Source: Epithemia pelagica
Lineage: Eukaryota; Bacillariophyta; Bacillariophyceae; Surirellales; Surirellaceae
Assembly: GCA_946965045.2 (NCBI GenBank)
Contig: OX337239.1
Coordinates: 620,001 to 684,000 of the forward strand
DNA: 64,000 nt
Direction: 5' to 3'
Position 1 is the first letter of the stretch; each line of letters opens with the position of its first letter. Shown here piece after piece: positions 45,107-56,016 of the stretch. Both the position numbers and the translations under genes were made by a program. Below the pieces are notes generated by a model. The model was not told the origin of the DNA. It was given only the letters and a program-made list of their open reading frames with translations, and did not search any database.

Positions 45107-46903
45107 CTGCATTCAATCCATGGGAGTGGTCCTTGCCTTCCAACAAGTGTGTTTCCTTTCCAAGGAAACGGAACAACCACAAGAACAACAAGAAGGGTGA
45201 CTCATCCTCGCACGGGGCCACCACAACGACGGCTGTATCATGCTTCTACCAATTCGCGTCGTTCCTCATCGTCGTCGTGCTCGTTGGATGCCTTGTTTAA
45301 GAATCATTCAGGACCTGCCGCCATGGTGAATGAAACTACCTACGCGGCGCAATGGTCGGCAGCGCAAGCAGCCGCGCAAGCGGTCCAAGTGGACACGGCT
45401 CCTCTGCAACAAAAGCACAACCTAGACGACGGCGACAAGAACAAGTCGGCGACGACGGCACAACAACAACAACAAGACGAAGAAGAAGAAGACTATGAAG
45501 ATGAGGATGAAGAACACGAACCCTACTTTAATACTCACGAAAAGCCCTTGCTGCGACGATTGCCCAAACGATTGCGCCACAAAATGTTGCCCTTTTTTGA
45601 TCCCACGAGTAGCCATAAATACCCCTTACGGGCTTGCGACAACCACAACCACCACAACGACCAGGAACCACCCGTGTCGTCTCAAACCTTTTTGGCCTGC
45701 TGGCCCTTGTGGATGGCCGATTATCAAAACGTTCGCTACATTATTGGCAAACCCGTCCATACTCCCATTGCCATTTATCGACAAGTCACGTCGGTACCAC
45801 AACCTACCCAACAACAACCCTATCCGGAAACGGCCACGACGACTTCCCGAAAACGTAGTAGTAGTACCACAACAAAAAGCGGCAGCGGCCGCCCAAAGGA
45901 GGACGATGATTCGCAATTGCCGGCTCCAGAATTTTACAATTATCGTCAAGACATTACTTCCCAGAATGGCGGCTTTTTTGTCCAAGACTTGTTGCCCGTC
46001 TTGCGTCATCACGTGACACAGTCCAGTCAGGGTCGATACCAATTGCAGTGGCAATCCGTCTACAATCCTACCCTGCGGCTCATTGATACCTGGGATCAAC
46101 CCACACCGACCATGGATGAAGTGGAACGAGAAGCCAAGATTCATGCCCGACGAGCACATGAATACTACAAACAGCAGCAACAACAGAAAACGAAAACGGA
46201 GACGAATCCGGACAGCAAGGAATCTTCCACCAACGCATCAGCACCATCATCCTCCTTTTTTACCAGTCCTCCCTTAGTTTTGGATCGAAGTGCAACTCGG
46301 TTGCTTTGCAAGGTCCGACATGGTTCACATTGGTACTATGTGATACAACCCCTGTATCCAGTCTTGCATGCGGCGGCCTGCATTCGTCATTCCGTTCAGC
46401 ATACTACCGACCAGGAAGATGACAACAACAGCAGCAATACTGTTCCACTCAGTCGTCGTCATCAAACGCACCAAACCTCCTATTGTTTGTTGACTCCGGC
46501 CGAATGTCAAGCCATTTTACCACAATTGCGCAGTCAAAATACGGCCGGTCTCTCCAATCTTGTACCCGACCAGGAATTTGACAATTGGTTCACCAAATAT
46601 GGTGGCACGGACTATCTGGTCAGTGGCAGCAGTACGGCCGCAGCCGTGCAACCGCACGTCGGAATAGGCGTGTCGTCGTCGTCGTCGTCGCACACCGAAT
46701 TCAACAACCACAACAAGAACAAGAACCAGAACAGGTCCGAAACGGACGACGCCAATCCCCAAAGTCGCATTTTTACTACGCATCGTCCCTTGACTGCAAA
46801 GGCACCGACGACCACGACACCCGTTTCCTCCGTCGAATTGCCTCGGCCACCGTCCTTGCCTCCAGAAGGAGGACGAGGACGACGACGCACACGACATTCC
46901 TAG
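45038..46903 (+). CDS. Uncharacterised protein with mitochondrial-type N-terminus (family member C)
   Basis: Single exon of 621 residues. The ATG at 45038 is preferred because MRTMKMRMRQRTNGLASS is a strong presequence and the same start is present in the duplicated block near 39303; upstream in-frame codons lack ATG. Ser/Thr-rich and acidic stretches lead to a block at about 205-250 (FLACWPLWMADYQNVRYIIG, HTPIAIYRQ), then FVQDLLPVLRHHV, a region LLCKVRHGSHWYYVIQPLYP near 420-440, and CLLTPAECQAILPQL. The plan matches members A and B. It is divergently transcribed from the dead bL35m copy with about 475 bp between start codons, so a shared promoter is likely. No known domain. Confidence 0.7.
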   Translation: MRTMKMRMRQRTNGLASSLQDRLLHSIHGSGPCLPTSVFPFQGNGTTTRTTRRVTHPRTGPPQRRLYHASTNSRRSSSSSCSLDALFKNHSGPAAMVNETTYAAQWSAAQAAAQAVQVDTAPLQQKHNLDDGDKNKSATTAQQQQQDEEEEDYEDEDEEHEPYFNTHEKPLLRRLPKRLRHKMLPFFDPTSSHKYPLRACDNHNHHNDQEPPVSSQTFLACWPLWMADYQNVRYIIGKPVHTPIAIYRQVTSVPQPTQQQPYPETATTTSRKRSSSTTTKSGSGRPKEDDDSQLPAPEFYNYRQDITSQNGGFFVQDLLPVLRHHVTQSSQGRYQLQWQSVYNPTLRLIDTWDQPTPTMDEVEREAKIHARRAHEYYKQQQQQKTKTETNPDSKESSTNASAPSSSFFTSPPLVLDRSATRLLCKVRHGSHWYYVIQPLYPVLHAAACIRHSVQHTTDQEDDNNSSNTVPLSRRHQTHQTSYCLLTPAECQAILPQLRSQNTAGLSNLVPDQEFDNWFTKYGGTDYLVSGSSTAAAVQPHVGIGVSSSSSSHTEFNNHNKNKNQNRSETDDANPQSRIFTTHRPLTAKAPTTTTPVSSVELPRPPSLPPEGGRGRRRTRHS

Positions 46904-48122
46904 AGTGTGTCGTGGAATGGGTCATTGACGGAATGTCCTCCTATCCGAGTAGCACCCCAACACTCACCAATAGGAGAGGGAAGATGGATTTGGTTTTCAA
47001 ACACTGTATTCACCGGACCCTCCCTGGAATGGAGTGCTCGCTGGTCAAGGCTCTCTTGTTGTTGGTGTTGTTGGTTCTTGTTGTTGTTGGCTGTGGTGGT
47101 ACTGGCTGTTTCGGGAGCCTGGTGCCATTTATTCCATAGTTTGGTAGTGTAGTCCGTGCTTTGGTACTTGGACGTTGAATGTCGAATCTTGGTGATTTGT
47201 GAGTTCGGAACTCGGACGATGATCCACCAACCAATCGCTGAAACATCTTTACGCCTTGTTGCAAACAACATATGCCGTACTAATCCCAGACATGGTTGCC
47301 GGGGGCCGATCATGAGAGAACATTTTTTATCTCCCAACGTGAAACCTTGCCCCGTCCCATGGACAATGAGTTTTGCGCTCTACTACTCTGTACAGACCAT
47401 ATGACCCACACTGTACATCCAACTGACGAAACGCGTACACGTTTTTATAATCCATTCAGAACCATAAATTTCAAAAAGTATCTCAGCTACTCGTTATTCA
47501 AAATGTCAGATACTTGTTTCTGACTGGAACAAGTTCACGCCTCGCTTTGTCTTGTCGTCAGGAATCCGAACAAAAGTAATGTTGGCCTTTTCCACGTCAT
47601 CTCTCAACATCCAAAGCAAACAATGACAGGCCACCCAGAGATCAGGACGAAGCATGTCTTGTCTATCTTGCGTCCAAACAATAAACTCGAAATCCAAATT
47701 CGAAAACAGAGGTTCTCTCCAATGGAAAGAGGCTGTGTTTTGTTTTTCTTACTACTGGTGTCCTGTCTAAATTCAATGATCAATTTAGAGAGACATCGTG
47801 GAAGGTTGGTCTATATTCGCAGTAGAGGCGTTGCGAGAGTTGCCTTGCACAGTCTCAACCTCTGGTTTGGTTCTTGTCATCCAACAAGGAAATTCTGGCG
47901 TTGCGAACCAATGGTTGGTCCAACGGAATGTCCATCTTTGTTTTGCCATCTTTGGTTGGTGGTGTGTTTGTGTTTGCTCTCTCTAGAGGTGGCATGAAAC
48001 CCCCGGACGAGTGGTTCCATGGAAATGGAGGCCAACCACCAAACTACACCAAGTGAAGTAGCCGACCTTGTTCGTTCGTACTGGCCTTGTTCCGCAAGGA
48101 CATCGTCACTCTTGTTTCCGTT
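46904..48122. other. Intergenic between converging genes
   Basis: No supported gene. A TTGTTGTTGG-type run lies at 47055-47100; the frame 47623-47997 (+) has no features. Confidence 0.45.
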
Positions 48123-48911
48123 TTAGTCCACGTCCAAATACAGTAGAACGTCCTGTGTAGGACTGTCCGTAAATGTCACTGCATTGCATGTCTCTTCTTG
48201 CTCGTCCTTGGTGGTTGTTGCGTCATGCTCTTTCTTGTGATCCTCGACAGGATCGATGTTGTTGTTGTTGTTGTTGTTGTTGTTCAGTGGTTTATGGGGC
48301 TGTGATTGTGGTGAAGGTACAAAAGTACGAGTCGAAGACTCCTTCGGTTTCCGGGTCGTTTTGTCGTCTGGATCCAATGGATGGTTGTCATTGTCGTTGT
48401 CATTGTCGGGCGATGGATCAATGCTCAACTCTTCCAACAAGTAGACCAAGGATGGATTGTATCGATACAGGCGCATCATGGCATGCAATTCTCCATCACT
48501 GTACCACAACCGGTGCCGTTCCATGTCGCTCAAGACATTGTAATTGTTGGTTCGGTTCAAGTCATCGTCTTCGTACTGTTGGAGTTTGTCCTGGAACCGC
48601 ACCCTACGGCGTCGTCGTCGTGGTCGTCCGGGACGACCATGCCGTCGTGGACCGGATCCATGACCCAGGAGGTACCAATGGAGACGTTGTTCGGCTGTGG
48701 GAGAAGGAGTCGGCGTAGTAGTACTAGTACTCGTGTGTTTCAGAATGGAGGTAGTTGTGGTGGTGGTGGTCACGACGGTGGTTGCCATAGCTTGTTGGGG
48801 TTCCGCCTCATTATTCTTAGTCTCTCGCACCACCATCCTTGTGTGTTTCGAATCATCATCATCATCATCATCATCCTCTTGGTCACTGCGCGAATCATGC
48901 GATTCAGCCAT
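48123..48911 (-). CDS. Acidic low-complexity protein with RVRF motif and WYS block
   Basis: 262 residues from the ATG at 48911. An Asp run and Thr-rich segment precede a very basic stretch that contains RRRRVRFQDKL at about 100-110; RVRF fits the RVxF docking motif for protein phosphatase 1. About 30 residues later comes MERHRLWYSDGELHAMMRLY, then LVYLLEELSIDP. The C-terminal 90 residues are acidic and Asn-rich. The gene at 50364-52193 has the same order: RVRF, WYSSMEVRQMMHLYR, LVFLLEEL. VRF-then-WYS arrangements recur in small diatom proteins of unknown role, to my knowledge. A link to phosphatase regulation is only inferred. Confidence 0.6.
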   Translation of the reverse strand: MAESHDSRSDQEDDDDDDDDSKHTRMVVRETKNNEAEPQQAMATTVVTTTTTTTSILKHTSTSTTTPTPSPTAEQRLHWYLLGHGSGPRRHGRPGRPRRRRRRVRFQDKLQQYEDDDLNRTNNYNVLSDMERHRLWYSDGELHAMMRLYRYNPSLVYLLEELSIDPSPDNDNDNDNHPLDPDDKTTRKPKESSTRTFVPSPQSQPHKPLNNNNNNNNNIDPVEDHKKEHDATTTKDEQEETCNAVTFTDSPTQDVLLYLDVD

Positions 48912-50363
48912 CAAAGTCAATCCAACGTTGCAAGAATAATGAGAGGCACAATGTGGGAAAAACGTGCAACAACATGATATAACACGCCAATGGTTTGAGT
49001 CTTGTCGTCTTACCGTTCGCTTCGACTACTACTACTACTGCTACTGCTGCTGCTGCTCATGAGCCCCGAATCCACCACCACGGCACTTGTTGTTTGCGAG
49101 ACCCACCAAAAGGGCCAGGGTCGACGCCGACGACGGGTTCCCACCGTGGATCCGTCGTGGTGGTGATGGTGGTTGGGACCATGGCGGCGGCCTTGTTGGT
49201 ACTCCTGGGCCACCGACACGGGATCGTAGTAGGTACAGGGCAAATCGGTATAAATCATACTGCCAAAACACAATCGAGGTAGGTAGTACGTCGGTTGTTG
49301 TTGTTGTGTCCAAAGAAGAAGAAAAACAACAACGCAGTCCACAGAGACACATCCAAAAATAATAATGCCAATCCATCAAGAGAGCATCTCCAATATCCAA
49401 CGGGAAATGGGCGATGACATGGGAGAGGGGAGAGGGAGGCCACACCAACCACCATCCACCACAAACAGAATCATACAATACAAAATACCACTCTAAAAAT
49501 CGTTGGGTATCCTGTTGAGGGAGAGAAGACACGAAGGAGACCTCGGAAGTCCCAAGAATTTCATACATACTCTCAGCTAGTAGAAACTGAAAGCATGTCA
49601 GTGATCTAATAAAATTTATCTGACTCTACTCCTGAAATCTCTATTATCTACAGAAAAATAGAATAGCAATACTACTGTCTAAGTAAATATCCTTTTATTC
49701 TAATCAGAAGCGATGAGTTGACTGGAATGCTTGTGACAAGATTCTTTTCCTTCTCTTGTCGTTTGTTTCTTGGATTCCCCCAATGAAATTTCGCGCACGA
49801 CGACACACGTCATAGTCAATAGTAAACCGTCAACACTCTCCTACCTAGAATCTCAAATTATTCCAATCTCGCCCCATCACAACCATGACATGGATGATGA
49901 TTGATGATGTCTCCGGGGGGAGAATCTGTCAAGGGAGGGAGAGAGACGACATCCAAAAGTCAAACACGGAATGAAACTACACACCTCCTATTCCGAATGG
50001 GGTAATCTCCCCCCACGACCACGATGCATGTGACTCGCAAACTGGCAACTCCATCATGGGCCATGATGATGATGATGCGCAAGTACGTGCGTACGATGGA
50101 CGGAATGGAGAAACGATACAACTGCAATGGGTCCAAGAGGAAGTGTCGATTGAGGACGGAGGAGGGCTCCGGACTACTGTCTACTCTAGTAGTAGGTAGC
50201 TATAGCTACTAGGATTGCTGTGCGTAGAAGGAACGTCCACCCCGAATCGCGATTCTGTGCGCGCAAGAGTCCACACAGAGTCGATGCCTCTTGCTGGTGG
50301 CCCTTTGCCAATCCACCACTGGGCCATTGTGTCTGTTCTTGGGTTTGGCGGGAACCTCTATAC
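48912..50363. other. Intergenic between the two RVRF proteins
   Basis: A minus-strand frame at 49041-49568 (175 residues) is open but lacks recognisable features and ends in simple-repeat sequence; not called. An AT-rich stretch with ATAGAATAGC-type sequence lies at 49600-49700. Confidence 0.4.
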
Positions 50364-52193
50364 CTAATCCACACCCATGGCAATCTTTTCCAACACCCAG
50401 CTCTTTTTCGGTTTCGGTTTTGGAACTGTTGTCGAGTCTTTCGTGACTGCTTGTGGTTGTGGTGGGTCATCCGAATCATCACTATCCTCCTCGGCCTCCA
50501 CCACGAGTTCTTCCAATAAAAATACCAAGGGCGATCGATACAAGTGCATCATTTGGCGAACTTCCATGGACGAATACCACAACATGTTATCGTCGTCATC
50601 GTCCCGCGTCTGCATGGGAGGATCCACAGCCACGACGGCTTTTTCGGTATCGTCCTGGTCGTCCTCGTCCTCCGTGTCGGACGAGGACAATCGAGGAAGG
50701 ACACTTGCCTCGGCAGTAGGTTTGGGTGGTGGTGGTGGTGTCGTGCCAATGTACTGCGTCGCGTCCAAATTGAAGCGAACCCGGGGATGACGATGGTGAC
50801 AACAACCACAGTATCGACCCCCACAACCGAACCAAACCCCACGCAACGGTGGAGGTCCTTTTCGTCTCCCGGTAGTCGGTCCCGACGGATTGGACCGTGG
50901 CGTGCGTTTGGTAGTCGTCGTGACTGGCTGGTTGGCAGTGGAACGACGACACCAACCAAAACAAGAGGCCCATAGGGCCAGACACCACAGTCCTTGTTGA
51001 ATGGTACGACACAGTACGTGTGGCACAGACAAACAAGACCACCGTGTCTTGTCGTCCTCCGGGTCACGACTACTACAGGCTGCCGATTCTTGTTCCGTCT
51101 CGTCCGACTTTTCCTCCGACTCTGGCATGGGTGCTGCTGCTGCTGCGGACGCGCTCTCGTCGTGAAGCATGGGCTCTGCCAATTCCTGGAGCAATGGTTC
51201 AGTCCGGTCATGGTGTTGAGGTGGTGGTGCTTGTTGTGATTTGGGAAGCAAGGCTTGGGCTGCCGTCTCGGTCTGTCCTCGCTCGGTCCATGGCGATTCG
51301 CGATGGAACAAGAGCCATCGGCGTCGTGTGCGCCGGTGATTATGGACATTCCAAAAGGATGATACGGCAAAAAGAGCCGTCGAAAGTGTTGTTCTTGTCG
51401 TTGTCGTTGTGGTGGGAGAAGGACAGGTTTGCACCGATTTCCACGAGTCTTTCCAACTAGTCGTCGTCGAGGATTGACACGTGGTGGTAGTACTGCTGCT
51501 ATCGGCACTCGAGGAGGACGCGGACGATGTCGTTTTGGTCCACAAGGTTGCGGTACGGGGGTGTGGTGGTGGTGGTGGCGACGAAGAAGAGGAAGCAGAG
51601 GGGCCATCCTGAAAGGCCAGCCGAGAAGAACCAAACAACAAGACCAGAGACCGCCTCCAGGAAGATAATAGTTGTGATTTACTGGACGATGGAATGGTGA
51701 CAATGACAAAGTGAGGTTGATCTTGGTCGTCCTCGTCCTTCTTCTTCTTCTTTTTGCGTGTGGCAGAGAGTCGGCGAGCCGGCACTTGGATTGCTCGTGG
51801 TCTTTTTTTACGGCAACTCAAGCACCAGTAGGACCTGCTAGAGGATTGATGTAAAACTCTATTTGGTGGATCGAGAGGTTCTGCCGTTGTAGAAGAAGGA
51901 GCATGGTCGTGATCTGTGCCAAGAGGAGGCAGCGTTTGTTGTTGTTGTTCTTCTTCTTGTTGTTGTTGAATCGAAGGCGCTTGTCTCATGTTATGAATGA
52001 TTGACTGCTGGTTGGCATTGGATTCGAGAGATTCGCTTAGTCTTGGTCTTTCGTCCGTGTCCACGTGAGAGTAAATACGCCATTGACCATCCTTGCTCAA
52101 GCGACAACTGCTGTTGCTAGACTTGGTTCGCCACCAGAGGCATCGGCCCACCATGCTCTGGCACGACGAGGATGATTCGTCCTTCACTGTCAT
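50364..52193 (-). CDS. Large low-complexity protein with RVRF motif and WYS block
   Basis: 609 residues from the ATG at 52193; the frame remains open upstream without ATG, so an upstream exon is possible. Most of the chain is Ser/Thr/Arg/Gln-rich and disordered. Short hydrophobic or Trp/Cys-containing blocks recur (CQSMVGRCLWWRTKSS, RSYWCLSCRKKR, WSCLSVPHVLCRTIQQGLW). The C-terminal 150 residues align with the protein at 48123: HPRVRFNLDATQY, an acidic linker, LWYSSMEVRQMMHLYR and LVFLLEELVVEAEED, ending KKSWVLEKIAMGVD. The shared order suggests paralogy, with N-terminal extension here. Function unknown; an RVxF role in phosphatase binding is inference. Confidence 0.6.
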   Translation of the reverse strand: MTVKDESSSSCQSMVGRCLWWRTKSSNSSCRLSKDGQWRIYSHVDTDERPRLSESLESNANQQSIIHNMRQAPSIQQQQEEEQQQQTLPPLGTDHDHAPSSTTAEPLDPPNRVLHQSSSRSYWCLSCRKKRPRAIQVPARRLSATRKKKKKKDEDDQDQPHFVIVTIPSSSKSQLLSSWRRSLVLLFGSSRLAFQDGPSASSSSSPPPPPHPRTATLWTKTTSSASSSSADSSSTTTTCQSSTTTSWKDSWKSVQTCPSPTTTTTTRTTLSTALFAVSSFWNVHNHRRTRRRWLLFHRESPWTERGQTETAAQALLPKSQQAPPPQHHDRTEPLLQELAEPMLHDESASAAAAAPMPESEEKSDETEQESAACSSRDPEDDKTRWSCLSVPHVLCRTIQQGLWCLALWASCFGWCRRSTANQPVTTTTKRTPRSNPSGPTTGRRKGPPPLRGVWFGCGGRYCGCCHHRHPRVRFNLDATQYIGTTPPPPPKPTAEASVLPRLSSSDTEDEDDQDDTEKAVVAVDPPMQTRDDDDDNMLWYSSMEVRQMMHLYRSPLVFLLEELVVEAEEDSDDSDDPPQPQAVTKDSTTVPKPKPKKSWVLEKIAMGVD

Positions 52194-53327
52194 TGCTGCT
52201 GCTCTACAACTGGAGACTGATTGGTGTGCCAGCCACACGAACCAAACAGTAGTTGGGGACAAGGAAGGAGTGTGCCTTGCGTTTGGTTTGTCGTCTCTTT
52301 GTTGAACGGCAATGAATCAACGACAAATGGTGAATCGTTGGGATTCGTGTTGGTTTGTAAAATGAAAGGGAGAGCGAGGGATCTGACAGAGGGAACCGAA
52401 TCTCCTGTGCTTTGTTCTTTGTTGGCTGGTCAGATCGCGGATGAGAACACGGCAGGTTGGTAGTCCAAAAGGCGAAGCCTCTTTGCCGAAGCGAGTGGAT
52501 TCGTGGAACACGAGGGAGCTTAGAGTTGTGTTGGGACAAGAGATGAGAATGCACTCTGCTTTGTTGTTGTAGTGCTGGTTTCTCTCCCTTGTGTGTGGGT
52601 TTGTGAGGGATGATGATGATGATGGCAATGGCATGTGGAACAAGGAAAGAAGACCCATAGAACGAACCTTGGTATGATGGAGGCGCATGCGTGTCCCATG
52701 GCGTTTCAGAACTATCCATCGGTGGCAAGTGGACGAATCTCCATACATGCCTTCTGTTATTGAAGGCAACGAGCGATGAGGTTTGGTCCCGTTCTCCGGG
52801 TTTGATTCTTCGCGTCGCGTTCGTCGTGTTGTGCGTTGAATCCCCTTTGGGTCGCTGTTCCATCTCACGATCTCTCCACCGGATCGTAGTCCCGCGGCAG
52901 CTCTATCTATCCGTACCGTATCTACATAGACGCCATGGCAAGTGGCAAGTCCATTATTTGTTCATGACTGGGTCGTCTCTATTTTATTATGATTATATAA
53001 ATATAGCACATGGAAAGACAACTCGTGTGCGCCTTCCGCAAAAGATTCCGATCGTCGTAAAGAATGCAAAAGTCTTGTGTTGTTCGTCCCCAGCAGCAGG
53101 GAGACACACCGTTTGGTTTTCGGTTTTGTCACACTCCAACAACAGCGTCCTGTGGTTTCTCATCCCCTCCTTTCCCAGTGGCACAGTTTCCTCGATTCTG
53201 GTCGTTGGTTTCGAGAACAATGGCACAGTCTTTCATAGCTCATCGACATGCCGTTTGTTTCTCGACACACAAACACACACACACACACTGAAACCAACCG
53301 CATGGTTCTTGTGCGTGGTGCAACTAA
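52194..53327. other. Intergenic
   Basis: No gene recognised. The frame 52691-53374 (+) runs through a CACACACACA tract near 53272-53288 and lacks domains. Confidence 0.45.
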
Positions 53328-54620
53328 CTAGGCGGGTGAAAATTCCTTGTTTCGACGTTGGTGCTCTACCATGAAATAATCGGGTTGGGGTGAAACAGTG
53401 GTGGACAGCTGTGGAGAGGGTTCTCCTCCTCCTCCTCCTGTCAAGGGTGGAGACGACGGTGGTGTCGCATAGGTATCCAACCCGCCCAGGACAGTCCTGG
53501 CTTGAATGGGGCTTCCATGATAGGGATCAACTTGGGACCGTACCGTTCCTCGGCCTGTGGATGCGGGATACTGGAATTCGTCGTCTTGATGGTGGTAATA
53601 GGCATTTTGATATTCCGGGTCAATATCGCCATGATTGGCATGGACGACTTCGTAGGAGGTTAGCAGCATTTGCCAAATGGGTACCGATTTGGGTGATTTG
53701 GTCCATCCAGCTTTCCAGGCCACCAAACAATACAAGAGCAAGACCATTGCTTCTACCATACCATAGTAAAATGGAACCGCCAAGGCGCGAGCTTGTTCTT
53801 CCCCATCCAACATGGTCAACGCCAAGGACGTGGCAATGCCCACGTTTTGGTACCCGCATTCAATACTCACCGTCACTCGTTCTGGTTTGTCCAGTTGCAA
53901 GGCGGTCGTGACAAGATTGGCCAACCCCAGCGCCATGACACAGGGCAGGGGGACACCAAAATAAAATTCCCATTCACGATTCCATAACCGTGCTTCCTGT
54001 TCCATGTTGCTCAAGATTGCCGATACCACAATCAAGGCCAGACCCGCAAAGTTGCCCAATTGATTCATGCGCAAATTAAAGTTGGCTTCTCGAAAAGTGG
54101 CTGAGGCCAACAATCCGAGACCAATCGCCAAGAGCACCACCCCCAAGGCACCAAATACCGAAGACCATCGCAACAAGTTTGCCGTATCTTCCACAAACAA
54201 GTCGTCATTGTTCTCGTTATTATTATTTTGGGCTTGGTTGGCAGGATACGCCCAATGGTAGTAGAAATAAAGATTGAGAGGCATGAGCACCGTTGAGGCC
54301 ACTGTCGAAACGGCTGTCATGGTGACACTGAGCGCCAAGTCGCCATTGAACATGCTACACCACCAATTCGAATAACTCCCACCAGGACTGCTCGTCAAGA
54401 CCAACAGCAAGAGTCCGGTCGTAGCATCCATTTGTAGGCCCACCACGACGCCAAAACCCAAAAGGGGCAAAATGCCAAATTGCAAGAGCAACCCAGTTAG
54501 AATGGCCTGCCGATTCCGTATTTGTTGTTTCAAGGCTGCCATATCGACCGTTGCCGACATGCCAAAGACCAAGGCAAACAACAACAGTATGCCAAAACAT
54601 TCCAACCAACGATTCCACAT
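53328..54620 (-). CDS. Bile acid:sodium symporter (BASS/SLC10-like) family carrier
   Basis: 430 residues, one exon, ATG at 54620. About nine membrane helices occupy residues 5-320. Family-defining segments are present: SSPGGSYSNWW at 77-87 with the Gly-rich sodium-site loop, then FNGDLALSVTMTAVSTVAS, and ECGYQNVGIA at 254-263, matching the E/GxQN motif that binds sodium in SLC10 carriers. The C-terminal ~110 residues are cytosolic, Pro/Ser/Tyr-rich and unique. In plants and algae BASS proteins carry pyruvate, other organic acids or sulphur compounds together with sodium. No plastid transit peptide is seen, so a plasma membrane or endomembrane site is more likely, closer to animal SLC10A7/A3-like members. 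Substrate unknown. Confidence 0.85.
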   Translation of the reverse strand: MWNRWLECFGILLLFALVFGMSATVDMAALKQQIRNRQAILTGLLLQFGILPLLGFGVVVGLQMDATTGLLLLVLTSSPGGSYSNWWCSMFNGDLALSVTMTAVSTVASTVLMPLNLYFYYHWAYPANQAQNNNNENNDDLFVEDTANLLRWSSVFGALGVVLLAIGLGLLASATFREANFNLRMNQLGNFAGLALIVVSAILSNMEQEARLWNREWEFYFGVPLPCVMALGLANLVTTALQLDKPERVTVSIECGYQNVGIATSLALTMLDGEEQARALAVPFYYGMVEAMVLLLYCLVAWKAGWTKSPKSVPIWQMLLTSYEVVHANHGDIDPEYQNAYYHHQDDEFQYPASTGRGTVRSQVDPYHGSPIQARTVLGGLDTYATPPSSPPLTGGGGGEPSPQLSTTVSPQPDYFMVEHQRRNKEFSPA

Positions 54621-55263
54621 GATGCAATAGCTTTTGCTTCAGATGAAGGAGAATGAAATGTCAATGAAAAAAAGACTCTATGCACTTGTTGTTGTTGTTG
54701 TCCACCGTAGGCAAAAGTACCAGTGGCCGAGTGATGATGCTCTATGTCAATGACTGTCGGACCTCGTCTCTTCCACAAAAAACTTTCGATCAATGGCAAG
54801 AATGATATCGGAACGAAGAGGCAAGCCGAATGCTTCAATAATCTCTGCACGAGCAACGATCAAAACGCAACTACAACCAGAGAACGTCCAAACAACTAGG
54901 AGTACAGAGGTAGGTGGACATTGCCTAAGGAAGAGGTGCACCTTCCTCCTCTGGTTAGTGGCCGCAACGAATGTTGTTCCTCCTTCCAACGCAAAAGAAA
55001 GATGTAGGGGAGTGCTTGCGGAAAATGGACAGAGGTCAACGCAAGTTTAACGGAGACATGCCGCCTCGCGTCATAATCAACGGACATGCTTGGTGGTAAA
55101 TAATCGGCGTGACTTCGCCGAACTAAAAATACTTAACGACAGACCGGCGGGCGTGGTACGTTGGATGCGGACATGCGGAGGGAGACGAGTCCGGGTGTCT
55201 GCTCGTCGATCCGTCCACCCTTCCAGGCTATGTCCAAGAACCGAGTCTCTGCTAGTGTGTAGG
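54621..55263. other. Intergenic
   Basis: No gene or repeat recognised; ends at the left target-site copy of the next element. Confidence 0.45.
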
Positions 55264-55275
55264 AGAGGTTTTAGT

Positions 55276-56016
55276 ACCCCCCAGCGGGGGTGTTTTTGAG
55301 GGAGTAATTTCGTTGAAACACCCCCTTCTCTGTTCGCTGGATCTTGACGGTAGGCATATCTCATTTCCTCCACCACGATAACAACACGACAATCAAACTT
55401 TGTTGTTGCTGGTGACCTCCAATGGCCACCCCATCATGATCTGACCATCATATGCTTCATCTGGGTACCATGGCAGTGCATTGTGAGGGACACAGTGGAT
55501 TCGGGCCACTCTAGGAAATGACCAATACAGTGACGCGTAATACAGGAACAATAGGTGACCATGATGGCATGAAAATACATGAGAGTTGATGTTTTGCTAT
55601 CAATGCAGCGCGTAACTACTACTGTTATGTGTATTGTAGATCAATAGGTGTTCAAACAATGCAAGATAAGAGCCATATTGTCCCTTTGAGTTGCTTCGTT
55701 CGAAATTGTGAGACGTCGCGTCCGTGCCTGTGCCACGAGGTATGGCGCCTATGAGTCTGATGCATAACAGCCTTAACCTTTAAACTTTGGTGATGCAGAT
55801 ACATTCTACACTATTGGTTTGAGGTCTATGACTGGGAAGACAGGTTTCAAGAGTCCAAATAGGTGCACAACAACCTGTGCAACACCATGGCCCGTGTTGC
55901 TATCGTGGTGGAGGAAATGAGATATGCCTACCGTCAAGAAATAGGTTATTATTTGCTCTTAGGGAAGGGAGTGGCTACACGAAATTACACCCTCAAAGCC
56001 ACCCCCGCTGGGGGGT
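55276..56016. mobile_element. 741-bp inverted-repeat element with 12-bp flanking duplication
   Basis: The left end starts ACCCCCCAGCGGGGGTG and the right end is its inverse. Both continue as related inverted repeats (TTTGAGGG.GTAATTTCGT, then GACGGTAGGCATATCTCATT) to about 130 bp in, with some divergence. The element is bounded by AGAGGTTTTAGT in the same orientation at 55264-55275 and 56017-56028. The first 16 bases can themselves form a hairpin (CCCCC-AGC-GGGGG). No transposase frame is present. A 12-bp duplication is longer than that of common DNA transposon superfamilies, with Mutator-like elements the closest. Confidence 0.8.

Noticed and set aside
49041-49568. Minus-strand frame of 175 codons between the two RVRF genes
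   Set aside because: Open and with some hydrophobic stretches, but no domain, and its end is driven by a CTG/CTA run. Left uncalled for lack of support.
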